Origin: Cordylochernes scorpioides
Lineage: Eukaryota; Arthropoda; Arachnida; Pseudoscorpiones; Chernetidae
Assembly: GCA_030710605.1 (NCBI GenBank)
Contig: CP092874.1
Location: 24,225,757 to 24,289,756 of the forward strand
Length of the DNA stretch: 64,000 bases
Direction of reading: 5' to 3'
Shown here: positions 33,845 through 44,878 of the stretch, one piece after another
Layout: each line of letters opens with the position of its first letter
How positions within the stretch are numbered: the stretch's first letter is position 1
Made by a program: the position numbers and the translations under genes
Notes under the pieces: generated by a model
What the model saw: only the letters and a program-made list of their open reading frames with translations
Databases searched by the model: none
Told to the model about the DNA's origin: nothing

Positions 33845-35165
33845 ACATCCATGTTAATCTTCTATGTATCCTTCCTATTGTAGTAGTTGTACCGCCGAAC
33901 TGGTATCACAGGGGCCATGATAATCTTCTCTGTATCCTTCCTATTGTAGTAGTTGTACCGCCGAACTGGTATCACAGAGGCCATGATAATCTTCTCTGTA
34001 TCCTTCCTATTGTAGTAGTTGTACCGCCGAACTGGTATCACAGGGGACATGCTAATCTTCTCTGTATCCTTCCTATTGTAGTAGTTGTACCACCGAACTG
34101 GTATCACAGGGGCCATGATAATCTTCTCTGCATCCTTCCTATTGTAGTAGTTGTACCGCCGAACTAGTATCACAGGGACCATGCTAATCTTCTCTGTATC
34201 CTTCCTATTGTAGTAGTTGTACCGCCGAACTGGTATCACAGGGGCCATGCTGATCTTCTCTGTATCCTTCCTATTGTAGTAGTTGTACCGCCGAACTGGT
34301 ATCACAGGGGTCATGCTAATCTTCTCTGTATCCTTCCTATTGTAGTACTTGTACCGCCGAACTGGTATCACAGGGTCCATGCTAATCTTCTCTGTATCCT
34401 TCCTATTGTAGTACTTGTACCGCCGAACTGGTATCACAGGGGCCATGCTAATCTTCTCTGTATCTTTCCTATTGTAGTAGTTGTACCTCCGAACTGGTAT
34501 TACAGGGACCATGCTAATCTTCTCTGTATCCTTCATATTGTAGTAGTTGTACCGCCGAACTGGTATCACAGGGGTCATGTTAATCTCTGTATCCTTCCTA
34601 TTGTAGTAGTTGTACCGCCGAATTGGTATCACAGGGACCATGTTAATCTTCTCTGTATGCTTCCTATTGTAGTAGTTGTACCGCCGAATTGGTATCACAG
34701 GGACCATGTTAATCTTCTCTGTATGCTTCCTATTGTAGTAGTTGTACCGCCGAATTGGTATCACAGGGACCATGTTAATCTTCTCTGTATGCTTCCTATT
34801 GTAGTAGTTGTACCGCCGAATTGGTATCACAGGGACCATGTTAATCTTCTCTGTATGCTTCCTATTGTAGTAGTTGTACCGCCGAATTGGTATCACAGGG
34901 ACCATGTTAATCTTCTCTGTATGCTTCCTATTGTAGTAGTTGTACCGCCGAACTGGTATCACAGGGACCATGCTAATCTTCTCTGTATCCTTCATATTGT
35001 AGTAGTTGTACCGCCGAACTGGTATCACAGGGGTCATGTTAATCTCTGTATCCTTCCTATTGTAGTAGTTGTACCGCCGAATTGGTATCACAGGGACCAT
35101 GTTAATCCTCTCTGTATGCTTCCTATTGTAGTAGTTGTACCGCCGAATTGGTATCATAAAAGCCG
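33845..35165. repeat. 66-bp minisatellite (about 20 units)
   Basis: Units of 66 bp (TTGTACCGCCGAACTGGTAT, CACAGGG-CCATG, TCTTCTCTGTATCCTTCC). A homogenised block at about 34610-34930 uses AATTGGTATC and TATGCTTCC variants. A 63-bp variant lacking TTC occurs at about 34578 and 35037, 459 bp apart, pointing to a seven-unit block duplication. One isolated unit-like trace (TTCGGCGGTACAACTACTAC) lies at 61172. Confidence 0.95.
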
Positions 35166-35208
35166 TATATGCTAAAATTCTATGATATAATATTTTCAAC
35201 ACATACAT
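33862..35208 (-). other. Open frame through the 66-bp minisatellite (doubtful CDS)
   Basis: 448 codons, beginning with 22 non-repeat residues (MYVLKILYHRILAYT...) and continuing as 22-residue repeats RRYNYYNRKDTEKISMVPVI. The period is divisible by three, so an open frame is expected by chance once a unit lacks stops; the opposite strand is also partly open (34657-35175). No signal peptide or known domain. Units differ mostly by substitutions and by one in-frame 3-bp deletion. A real repetitive protein cannot be excluded, but I do not favour it. Confidence 0.2.
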
Positions 35209-35274
35209 CTCATTTGATATAATTATACACGAGATAGCAAAGTATTTATTTTGATTTCTAATAACAAAAATATT

Positions 35275-35443
35275 GGTAAATTAAAGTTAATTGCCATCTA
35301 TCCTTAAAATTTTAAACAAATAAATTTACTGGCAATGCCCTTCTTTTAAATATCATCAAATTTTATCTCTACAGCATTGCCAGTAAATTTATATGCGTAA
35401 AATAATAACGATAGATGGCAATTAACTTTAATTTACTAATATA
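35275..35443. mobile_element. Core-deleted palindromic MITE
   Basis: Arms TTAATTGCCATCTATC and complement GATAGATGGCAATTAA, with AAATTTACTGGCAATGC / GCATTGCCAGTAAATTT inside, but no GCGGTTTCGCC core. It is the outer part of the family seen complete at 49078-49415. Its right end is the TA target of composite 2. Confidence 0.8.
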
Positions 35444-36000
35444 CAGGGTGATCCAAAAGTCCCGCACAACTTTAAAAATTAATAACTCCGCGAATATTTG
35501 CGCTAGAGCAATGCGGTAAACACCATTGTGTTCAGGATGCAATGGGATTTTTTATGGCAAATAATGAAAAATTCGGAATTTATTTTAGTTACAACTTTAT
35601 TCGCTAGATGGCGCCCTACCAGAATCTGCGATTCAGCGGCCAAATTGTTTGATAAATTGAAAAATATAACTGAACGACACGTATTTTTACTTTTTGAATA
35701 CCAGGAAAGAACCCTAATAATACCAATAAAACACCATTTCGCCAAAAGTTAGAAGAAATGGTTAACGATTTTTAAATACAATCTGAGATATGTAAAATAG
35801 GTATATGCAAATTAAAACATGTAGCAAAAAAAAACCTGATATTTTAGATGCGGTTTGCTGGAATCCTCTCAGCTATTTATATTTCGAGAAAATAATAATT
35901 TTCTTTTTTTTTTTAATTAACTCTCTCTCTCTCAGTATCGATTATATTTATTTTAATTCATTTGAAAAATATTTATCCATCTCTGATGATTTATTTTACT
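35444..36000 (+). repeat. Left long TIR and leader of composite 2
   Basis: Close match to 16165-16719 including AGATGGCGC (about 35606) and a shorter CT repeat (35921-35934). Runs to CTGGAATGCCGT, which contains the transposase ATG (36006-36008) interrupted by the LINE. Confidence 0.92.
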
Positions 36001-36012
36001 CTGGAATGCCGT

Positions 36013-36050
36013 TGTTGTTTTTGTCGTGTCCAATAAAGAGCCTCAGATTT
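36013..36050 (-). mobile_element. LINE X 3' stub in composite 2
   Basis: GTCGTGTCCAATAAAGAGCC and adjoining bases match 16735-16765 of composite 1, i.e. the LINE X 3' terminus. The rest of the LINE 3' half is absent, lost with the arrival of the LTR element. Confidence 0.75.
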
Positions 36051-36154
36051 TTTCGTTTGGCCAACAAAAAATGTCCAATTTATATACACATATATTCTTA
36101 CAAATTGAGACTTTAAAGAATGCAAATAATATTCATCTATTTACATACACAACA

Positions 36155-36167
36155 CATCTCCCCCCTT
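36155..36167 (-). promoter_or_regulatory. Polypurine tract of the gypsy-like element
   Basis: CATCTCCCCCCTT on the plus strand, purine-only on the element strand and adjacent to the 3' LTR; expected priming site for plus-strand DNA synthesis. Confidence 0.75.
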
Positions 36168-36216
36168 AATAATACTCCAGTCGGTCTGGGGGTTTCCTGG
36201 CTCTCTGAGAGGTCTA

Positions 36217-36415
36217 GGACTGCGGACGGGCACTTGCACAGCGGCAGGCTCCGGTTTAGGAGTGCAAGAGGGCACGTGAACAGCAGCAGGCCCCGGTCTA
36301 GGAGTGCAAGAGGGTACGTGCACAGCAACAGGCCCTGGTCTAGGAGTGCAAGAGGGCACGTGCACAGCAACAGGCCCTGGTCTAGGAGTGCAAGAGGGTA
36401 CGTGCACAGAAGCAG
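36217..36415 (-). repeat. 48-bp coding-type tandem repeat in the gypsy-like element
   Basis: Four to five units of about 48 bp (GGTCTAGGAGTGCAAGAGGG, CACGTGCACAGCA). In one minus frame it encodes VPSCTPRPGPVAVH repeats, likely an expanded linker downstream of the integrase. It lies between the integrase and the polypurine tract. Confidence 0.8.
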
Positions 36416-36638
36416 TCTCCTCCTTGTTTCCTGATGAAACCTCTGGAACCTCCTCTTCACTTTATTTCTGACTTCCACCTAGAGGCTTCTCTCCTGATAT
36501 TCGAGGAAGTATCAAATTTCTTGTCTACACTTGTTTTTTTCTCACAGGTCGCAATTGATTGATATGCCTCTTATACACGACGCCCTCGCAACTTATAAGG
36601 TAGTGACGGTAGCTCAATAATTTCAAAATGGTACCTTT

Positions 36639-37541
36639 CTACCGTTTAGGTCCAGTTGCATAGTTGCGGAAATAAACCTCGCAACCTGTAGTAAACTGCT
36701 CCTGCCTTCTTACGGCCTCATGAAATACCTCTCGCGAATTTCCCATCTTGGTATTAAATTCGAGAATCTTGATCTTAAACTTCTCTTCATTAGCAGTTCC
36801 GCCGGGGAATTCCTTTATCACAGTTTGGGGGAATGCTCTATGAGCAAATAGGATACTTTGTAGATTCGTCTCTAAATCATCCCTCCCATTATTATTTCTC
36901 AAAAGGTTTTTAAACTCTCTTACATATCTCTCAGCTAAACCATTTGTACTAGGATTATACGGAATGGTCTTAGTGTACCGTATACCATTCATTTTGGTAA
37001 ATTGCTCGAATTCACCGGAAACAAACTGTCTTCCGTTATCTGTAACAAAAAATTAGGGCAATCCAATTCTGGCGAGAATTTCTCTAAGATGACTTATAAT
37101 CGTTTTTCTGGTAATATCTTTGATGATAAAATTTCTATCCACTTTGAGTATGCGTCCACGAGAACCAAAAACATTCTTTCCATGAACGGACCCGCTAGAT
37201 CAAGATAAAGTCGATGCCACGGTTTTTCGGGCCAAGTCCATTCCGAGATGGTAGCCGGGGGCATGCTTGCCGATTCTTGGTATACTCTACATTCTCTAGT
37301 TAACTCCTCGATGTTACTGTCTATGCCTGGCCACCAGAAAATACCGTCTGGCAATCATCTTCATTTTAACAATCCCCATGTGTATTTCATGCAAGTCATT
37401 TAAAATTAAAGATCTTAATTTTTGGGGAATTACCACTCTTTCACGCCATTGAAGACAACCAAACTCCAAACTTAATTCCTCATTGATCTTATAATGAGGA
37501 GCTAGTGGGTTTTCTCTCGGTACCCTTGTGAATTTCCACAC
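36639..37541 (-). pseudogene. Integrase of the gypsy-like element
   Basis: Fragments in several minus frames. 37314-37541: LRSLILNDLHEIHMGIVKM (zinc-binding HHCC region). 37094-37354: WPGIDSN, then WTWPEKPWHRLYLDLAGPF with the first core Asp and VLVDAYSKWIE. 36639-36992: IPYNPSTNGLAERYVREFKN with the core Glu. It would join element DNA to the host genome. Frameshifts between all pieces; the middle Asp region near 37000-37090 is damaged. Confidence 0.8.
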
Positions 37542-37639
37542 ACACAGTTGCCTTCTCTAACATTCCTTAATACTATAGACAGTATTTTATCTTGGGGCGT
37601 CTCATTAGCCACCTCCATAAAAGAGAACGGTACCTCATT

Positions 37640-38110
37640 CTATTTCCTAAGAAGTACCTGGTCTTCATCAAGAGACTCCCTGACACTCGATTCTAAAGGA
37701 AGACGTGACAATGCGTCAACATTGGAATTATCACTAGTTTTTCGAAATTCCACAGTATAATTAAATGCAGCTAATTTTAAGGACCATATTTTAATTCTGG
37801 ATGATGCACATATGGGAATTGGTTTATGAGGTGAAAATATATGAATTAAGGGTCGGTTGTCTGTGACCAATACAAATTTTCGTCCCAGTAAGTATTGTCT
37901 GAATTTCTCAAAGCCAAAAGTTATGCTCAACGCTTTCTTTTCTAGTTGAGAGAAACGTTTTTCCGCTTCAGTTAATGTTCTAGAAGCAAAAGCTATAGGG
38001 CATTCTTCCTTTCTATCATTTCTATGACTTAGAATTACGCCTAGTCCATATTCCATTAATAATGATTTACATTTTTTAAATAACATTCGATATTTTTCGT
38101 CCAATTCCAT
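37640..38110 (-). pseudogene. RNase H of the gypsy-like element
   Basis: Minus frame with CPIAFASRTLTEAEKRFSQL, EKKALSITFGFEKFRQYLLG and LVTDNRPLIHIF, a Ty3/gypsy RNase H signature. Only the C-terminal two thirds are in this frame; the first Asp region is degraded. Confidence 0.82.
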
Positions 38111-38994
38111 CTACAATTTTTATTCAAAAGTTGATAGAATAGCGCTAAAATGTTTTCTATATTCTTTATGAATCTATAATGATAAATTAAGAGTCCTATG
38201 AAAGATCTCAATTGCGAAACATTCTTTAGGTTCAAGCGCCTCTATCACTGCTTTAATTTTATTTTATAAGGGATGCAGTCCATATTTATCCATTTTAAAC
38301 CCTAAATATTCCACCGATTTCTTTTTAAATTTAAATTTATATCTGTTTAACTTTAAACCTTTTTCTAGCAATCATTTAAACACTAGATCTAACTTTTGTT
38401 CATGATCTTCAAAGTCTTTTCCTGCAACCAAAATATCATCTATGTAGCAGGCCACACCTGGCAAATCAGAAAATAGGCCTTCCATAATCCTCTGAAATTT
38501 ATTTGGTGCTACCGCTACGTCATATGGTAGTCTTTTATAAGAAAACAACCTCTTTGTTGTGTTTATAGCAACAACAGCTTTGGCTTCTTCCGCTAACATT
38601 ACTTGTAAGTAAGTCTGTGATAGGTCTAGAGTCGAAAGTACGGTGCTTGTAGATAATTTTGAAAAGATCTCATCGATCGATGGAATGGGATATACCTATC
38701 TAATTCTATTGCTTTATTAGCTGTACATCTAAAATCACCACATATCCTTACACTACCATCCTTTTTTGATGCCGGTACTATTGGAGCGGTCCAATATGCA
38801 TGAACTATAGGTTATAAAATGCAAGAATTCACTAAACGATCAATTTCATTCTCTACTTTGTTTTTTAGAGAGAAAGGTAAACTTCTGGCCTTACAAAACA
38901 CAGGAGTCACGTCCTTTTTTAAATTAAAATTTATTCTAACGTCCTTTAGACAGCCCAAACCTTTGTTAAACAAATCTGCATACCTATCCATCAA
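38111..38994 (-). pseudogene. Reverse transcriptase of the gypsy-like element
   Basis: 38812-38994: LFNKGLGCLKDVRINFNLKK and the PFSLKNKVENEIDRLV entry block. 38372-38599: AVVAINTTKRLFSYKRLPYD, APNKFQRIMEGLFSDLPGV and CYIDDILVAG with the catalytic YIDD. Stops and frameshifts separate the pieces and continue to 38111. Confidence 0.82.
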
Positions 38995-39249
38995 ATTTTT
39001 ATATATTTAAATATATTTCTATATCATTATTTAAAATTTTAATGCTAAATAATATAGAATAATCAAGTTTCAACTGTTTAAACCAATCTCTTCCTGAAAA
39101 AATTACCTGGATTTTTTCATTTACAACTATTAATCGTAAATATTGGTTGGCTTCTTTTACAAAAACATTTATTTGATCTATAATCTCTATTGATTTACCA
39201 TAAAAGGATTTTAATCTTAAATTTGTTGGAAATAATCTTTTACCTTGCC

Positions 39250-39520
39250 AATAATTCTTATAAATATATTTAGGTATTAACGTAACTGGACTTCCTGTAT
39301 CTATTGTAAATCACAAAGAATAATCATCTACTGTTAAATTTATTGTGGCATCAGTTTCGCCCTGTACAGAATATATAGAGTCCTCTTGTACAAATTTACA
39401 TCCCCACATTCTTTTACTAGCTTTGCAGACCCTACTTAAATGACCCAGTTTATTACATTTTAAAACAAGTCTTTGTTCTATGAGGTAAAACAGATGCCAC
39501 GTGTGAATGTCTTTCACCAC
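39250..39520 (-). pseudogene. Gag zinc knuckle and protease remnant
   Basis: Minus frame 39311-39520 contains CNKLGHLSRVCK (zinc knuckle whose first Cys is shifted) and GETDATINLTVDDYSL; the protease active site should lie near 39290-39310 (complement reads FTIDTGSPVTLIP-like codons around a stop). Strongly decayed. Confidence 0.6.
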
Positions 39521-39608
39521 ATCTATAACACACTATTTTGCCTTTGCCACTTTGCCTGAAAGGTCTATACTGCGCCGTACTATTATTGTACTCACCTTTT
39601 TTATCCTT

Positions 39609-40168
39609 TCAATTCACAGGGGATATCTTGGCCACTAATTTATCTTGTAATTCTCTTGTATTTATCTCCTCCAATTCGAACGAGATCGCCACTGCAAAAA
39701 CTTTATCCAGGGTGACATCGTCGTCCTCTTGTAGTAGCTTCTTTTGCAAGATTTCCGACTTGATTCCAGCCACAAAACGGTCTCGCATCATGGTTCCCAA
39801 CATATGGACGAAATTACAATTTATTGCCAAATGTTTCAATTCTCTAAGATATTCCGAAATTGATTCTCCTTCCTGTTGAATTGTCTTTAAAAATCTGCAT
39901 CGCTGTGGTATCACTTTCTTCTTTGGATCTAAATGCAGCTTAATTCTTTGAATGATAGTATCACAGGGTTGATCTTTCATTAGACCAGGAAGAAAATGTC
40001 GTTTCCCTGCTTCAAAGTTTCAGAATCTGGTAGCGAGGTAAAAATCAGCACTTTAATCTCCTCCTTCAGATGCCAAAAAGAAAGCCTCAAATTTTTGTAC
40101 AAAAAGATCGAAGTGTCCTCCACTGGGCTATAGCATCTAAAAGGTACTATTAACTTTGAACTTGTCAT
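39609..40168 (-). pseudogene. Gag of the gypsy-like element
   Basis: 39609-39980: RIKLHLDPKKKVIPQRCRF, GESISEYLRELKHLAINCNF and RDRFVAGIKSEILQKKLL, the retrotransposon gag capsid pattern; 39980-40168 is the N-terminal part with IFLYKNLRLSFWHLKEE. One frame break at 39980. It forms the capsid in intact relatives. Confidence 0.78.
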
Positions 40169-40500
40169 GCTGATCTTTTCTACTCCTTTGTTTTCTTGAT
40201 CCAGATAGTTTAAAAGATGTAATCTTAACCCATTTTCCTATTTTTCCTCTCCATAATCCGAGAGTCAGATTTGTTTAAAAGATGTAGTTGTTATACTTGC
40301 ATAGACACCGTTTTCCTCAGCTTTTTACTGGCTCTGTAGATCGCGCATCCTCGTCGCCACTTTTGTTGTGTCGTAATTAGACGTACAAGAGCTCAAACTT
40401 GACCATGGCCAACAACAAATGTCCAATTTATATATACATATATTTTTACATAATGAGGCTTTAAATAATACAAATAATATTCATCTATTTACATAAACAA

Positions 40501-42667
40501 CGGTTAATATATAGCGAGAAGAGTAGAGGACTGAGCACAGATCCCTGAAGTACACCAGCCCATGATTTTCGGTCCATGGAAAATGTTCCATTGACCCGAA
40601 CCTTTATCCTTCTTCCCCTTAAAACGTCTGCAATCCAGATTAAGGTTTTTCCCCTTACTCCGATGTTGTGCAGCCTTTCAAATAATTTCTACACTCGATC
40701 AAAAGCTGAGGTCATATCCAGGAATACGGCCGTTGTCTTCTTTGGCGGTTTTTCTTAGAAATCTATTATTGATTGACAGAAGTAGAACAGTTTATCAGTT
40801 GTACAGTGTCTGGATCTTTAGGCAGTTTGGTAGAAGTTTATTTTATTATTGTTAGTGAGCCAGACTATGAGCCTAGAGTGGATAATTCATTCTGTTATTT
40901 TACAAAGTATGCTGGTAAGAGCAATTGGCCGATAGTTCTTGCATTCCTTGGCATCTTTGTTTGGTTTCAGTATTGGCACTATAATTGATATCTTCCAATT
41001 CTTTGGTAGTTTACCAGTTTGCCATGAAATCATCAGTATTCGTAGGAGTTGATTTTTAGCTTTGTCTCCAAAGTGTTTAATCATTTGACCAAATATTAGA
41101 GCATCTCCCGGTGACATCTTGGATTTAACTTTCCTATTGATGAATTTAGCTCATTCAGTGTGAAGTCTCTCGAGTAAATATCTTGTTGATGGTAATTTCT
41201 TGCTTGTTTAACTAACTTGTTTATATTATTTTTTACTTCATTCGTATAGCTGAGTCTGGAAGTGCTTGAAAGATATTCAGCAATTATGTCAGCCATCTGT
41301 TTGTTCGTTCTCGCTGTTCATATCGGTTTGAGTATTAGAGGATTAGTGTTGGTTTTTTGATTGTTTTATAACACTAATTATATTCTAGTGATGGCTTTCC
41401 TTTTTTGGATCCATTTTTTTCGCAGAATTCTGCCCATTTTTCTTGTTTGAATATCCAAATTTCTTGTTCTATTTTGTGACTAATTTCAATGAGTTCCTTT
41501 ATGATTTCTTCTGTTTTATTTGTTTTAAGAAGTTCATTTTTATTGTCTCTCTCTGCAATCATTGCCTCGATATTGTGGTCCTTCCAGTAAAGTATTCACA
41601 GGTCTTTACGTCTACCTCTAGGTATCGATACTTTTACAGCTTTGGATATGTTCAAAGAGAATTTTTCCAATTTTTTGTCAAACGTTCTGTGATTTAATTC
41701 TTCGTTGCACAGTTCTCCAGGCTTTTCTGTAAAACCTTTTCCAGTGTTCTTTTATTCTGTTGAAAATTCTCAATTTTGAATTTTAGGGTTGTTAAAATTG
41801 GTCTGTGGTCACTGATTGCACTTTTCAGAATTTTCCATTGTGTTGTGGGTGCGATGTTGTAATTTATCGCTGTGATGTCTATTGCGGATTCTGTGCCCGT
41901 GGACTTGGATAGATAGGTGTTCTTTTCGTTATTTAACGGCGTAAGGTCGAGGTCGGTTAGCATGTCCTCAACCTGCTGACCTTTCTTATCCTGGACAGGT
42001 GATCCCCAAGTTGGTCTTTCGGCGTTAAAATCACCAAGTATGATTGCGATATCCGAAGACGCTTCACTTAATGTCTCTATCAGGCCTGTATTGATGCTAG
42101 TATTATCGTGGTGATAAACATTTATTATTTGAATTGTTTTATCTGTAAAGGATAGATTTCTATTGCCTGAGCTTCTGTCGTGCTTTCTCTAGGCTTACTC
42201 TGAATATAGGCGATTTCCTTAAATTTGATTTCTAGAGTTTTAATCAAAACGGCAAGTCCTCCTCCGAATTTTCCCGGTCTGTCCATTCGTAGTGTTGTAT
42301 AATCTTTGATATTGAATCTCAGATTCTGATTCAATTTTGTCTCCTGAGGACAATTAATATGTACATTGTTGTCACAGAGAAGACAAGTCAGCTCTTTATT
42401 TTCCTCTGGGTACCATTTATATTGAGTTGTAGTAGATTGAATTGTGTCCTCGTAGTAGATTTCTCATCATGAGCTCGAGCTGCAGCTCCTGACGCGGCGG
42501 TTACCCCGGACGCGGTAGCATTACTGGAGATATCAGTTTTGCTATTCATTTGAAAATGGGTGCCGTTGCAACGTTAGTCATCTTGGAAACGAGCCAGAAT
42601 TTGGTCAAATATTCCAAAGGTCCGTGGGGGACCGCAAGGAGGTGTGGTCGAACTTCTCCCCTTCCCC
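40501..42667 (-). pseudogene. LINE X in composite 2: endonuclease and start of reverse transcriptase
   Basis: The 5' end at 42667 reads GGGGAAGGGGAGAAGTTCG on the element strand and abuts the target duplication CTGGAATGCCGT. Then an N-terminal ATG near 42549, the endonuclease start FNLLQLNINGTQ, LRMDRPGKFGGGLAVLI (42125-42334), ESAIDITAINYNIAPTTQW and SAISDHRP (41694-41963), a linker (41096-41562), and the reverse transcriptase entry LKPNKDAKECKNYRPIALTS (40887-41117) up to GVLQGSVLSPLLF near 40520. Several frameshifts. The remainder is replaced by the LTR element. Single long ORF type, full 5' end. Confidence 0.85.
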
Positions 42668-42679
42668 CTGGAATGCCGT
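42668..42679. repeat. Target-site duplication of LINE X in the transposase start
   Basis: CTGGAATGCCGT, also at 36001-36012 and 16720-16731. It includes the transposase ATG and codon 2, so the LINE landed within the first codons of the mariner gene. Confidence 0.9.
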
Positions 42680-43774
42680 CACTACAGGATAAAGCACTCT
42701 TGGTGAAATTTTTCAATTGTGATTCAGAATCTGCCACTGAAGCTTTACGAGCGTTTCGTTCCTTTAAAGATATTCGAAGCGGTAAAGGACCAATGAGTTG
42801 CTACTCTCTAAAGCGATTGATTAAAAGTTTTGAGGAAACTGGATCTCTGGAAGCAAAACCTCGGAGTGGAAGACCATCGACATGCAAGTCAGTGGCTGTT
42901 ACGGTTTTGCAGAATGTGAAGCTATTGAAACGTTATCCACGTATGGAGAAGTAAGTGCTAGACAAGTTTCTCGACAAACGGGAATTTCGTATGGAACAGT
43001 TTGGAGAGAACACATATTTAGAATATTTCTATGAAAATATCCTAACAAAATTCAAAGTTTTCACGAGTTGAAAGTCAGTGATTTTGAGAAGCGTCAAGAA
43101 TTCGCTGCATGGGTTTTCCGGCAAATTGATATTGATGAAAACTGGCTGTCAAATGTTCTAAGAACAGATGATTCTCACTTTAATCTAAAGGGAGAATTTA
43201 ACATTCAGAACTGCCTCATTTTGGCACCAGAAAACCCTAGGATTTTTACAGAAATACCACTTCATCAGCACAGAGTTACAGTTTTGTGAGGGTTCACTTC
43301 TTCTTTTATTATTGGGCCATTTTTCTTTGAAAAAATTAATGGAAGAACTTTTAAAACCGTTTTTGTAACTGGTGAACGTTATGTTCAACTTTTGAGAGAA
43401 AAGGTTATTCCCATATTGCAGGACAGACAAGCACTAAGCGAAATAACATTCATGCAAGATGGAGGACCTCCTCATATCTCCCGCGGTGCCAAACAATTGC
43501 TGAAGGATACGTTCGGTGGAATTCGTTGATAAGTCGCCACTTTATATACCAGTGGCCTCCAATATCACCAGACTTGACGCCTTACAATTTCGGTTATGGG
43601 GGTACATTAAGTCGCGTTTTTATCGATGACGGCCTACCACATTGGCCATGTTGAAGGCTTCTATCAGATGGCACGTTTTATAAATTTCAACTATTTAATT
43701 GTGACCATTCTGTCATCTATCGTCTGCAGGCGGTGTTTGAGAATGATGGGCGCCACATTGAGCAAGGATTGTGA
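42673..43774 (+). pseudogene. Tc1/mariner-superfamily transposase (composite 2)
   Basis: ATG at 42673 immediately after the LINE. The N-terminus DKALLVKFFNCDSESATEAL, LKRLIKSFEETGSL and KPRSGRPS is the DUF4817-type helix-turn-helix. A one-base deletion lies near 42918, a stop near 43033 and another at 43287-43289; catalytic blocks follow: RTDDSHFNLKG (first Asp), TFMQDGGPPHISRGAKQLL (second Asp), SPDLTPYNF (third acidic position, Asn where copy 1 has Asp) and the end HIEQGL. Related proteins cut and paste elements at TA sites. This copy is inactive, so its spread needed a transposase in trans. Confidence 0.87.
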
Positions 43775-44483
43775 CCTAATACAAGAGAGAAGGCAGTTAC
43801 CTCATGTGTTATATTTTGCAGCTCTTTGTTTTGGGTTATGGGAATAATAAATGCTGTCCTCACATCTTGATTCTTTTTTTTCTGTGAACAGTAATTTTTT
43901 TGTTTGTCATTTGCCCACATTTTATATTATGTCGTGCAGGCCAAAGTGTTATAACTTCTCGAATAACACTGGTATACACAATTTTACCCCTTATGTTTAG
44001 TTTATCGCTTTCCGCTCATTAGAAGAAATAGCATAAGGAATAATCTCTGTATCCCCCCCCCCAACTTTAGATATTTTGCGCAAAAAATAATACAAAATGA
44101 TTTACTACCACGTTTTTCAACGCAAAAGGTCGATTTAAAAATGATTTTTTTTGAGGGGATACATTTTCAAAATTATGTACAGTATAATAAACAATGATAA
44201 CATTTGACAAACCCATAGGATATTTGGAATAAAGTACGACACATATATTTTGTCACTCCCCTCTATATTTCATTTTTGGATCATGACAAATATCCAGTTA
44301 AATAGTCAAGTGTCGACAATTAGTCAAGAAACTATACATTCCTTATAGCACGAAATCCTATTAGTAGTGCCATCATAATTTTTGGTACTATATTAACATT
44401 TCAAAAATCGTGTATTGATATCAGTAGTTATTTTCAAACATTCAATTTATTTCACAAAACTCCATCTAAAATATAAATATTTT
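43775..44483 (+). other. 3' non-coding part of the composite 2 transposon
   Basis: AT-rich; the first 400 bp resemble 26661-27080. No gene. Confidence 0.65.
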
Positions 44484-44878
44484 TGCTACATGTTTTAATT
44501 TGCATATACCTATTTTACATATCTCAGATTGTATTTAAAAATCGTCAACCAATTCTTCTAACTTTTGGCGAAATGGTGTTTTATTAATTTATCATTTGAT
44601 ATTATTAGGGTTCTTTCCTGGTATTCAAAAAGGAAAAATACGTGTCGTTCAGTTATATTTTTCAATTTATCAAACAATTTGGCCGCTGAATCTCTGATTC
44701 TGGTAGAGCGCCATCTAGCGAATAAAGTTGTAACTAAAATCAATTTCGAATTTTTCATTATTTTCCATAAAAAATCCCATTGCATCCTGAACACAATGGT
44801 GTTTACCGCATTTCTTTAGCGCAAATATTCGCGGAGTTATTAATTTTTAAAGTTGTGCGGGACTTTTGGATCACCCTG
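44484..44878 (-). repeat. Right long TIR of composite 2
   Basis: Inverted copy of 35444-35840 ending GGGACTTTTGGATCACCCTG. Carries GCGCCATCTAGCG at about 44708. Confidence 0.92.

Larger units (their letters stand above)
36050..40500 (-). mobile_element. Degenerate Ty3/gypsy-like LTR retrotransposon
   Basis: Minus-strand order gag, protease, reverse transcriptase, RNase H, integrase. Short LTRs of about 105-137 bp: left (3') to 36154 and right (5') 40364-40500, sharing AATATTCATCTATTTACATA and TGTCCAATTTATATA. A polypurine tract AAGGGGGGAGATG (complement of 36155-36167) precedes the 3' LTR, and a primer-binding-like TGGCGACGAGGATG (complement of about 40347-40360) follows the 5' LTR. Clear LTR divergence and many stops show age. 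No matching target duplication was found; the left LTR may be truncated. Confidence 0.82.
35444..44878. mobile_element. Composite 2: Tc1/mariner-superfamily element carrying a LINE and an LTR element
   Basis: A 9.4-kb unit with the same ends as composite 1 (CAGGGTGATCCAAAAGTCCC at 35444 and complement ending 44878), flanked by TA (35442-35443, 44879-44880). LINE X lies between copies of CTGGAATGCCGT at 36001-36012 and 42668-42679. An old LTR retrotransposon occupies 36050-40500 within LINE X. The transposase frame resumes right after the LINE. Flanks join at an empty site at about 62205. Same architecture as composite 1 in an unrelated target. Confidence 0.93.

Noticed and set aside
36012..36050. 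Left LTR of the gypsy-like element extending to 36012
   Set aside because: GTCGTGTCCAATAAAGAGCC also follows the same mariner junction in composite 1, where no LTR element exists, so these bases belong to the LINE 3' end.
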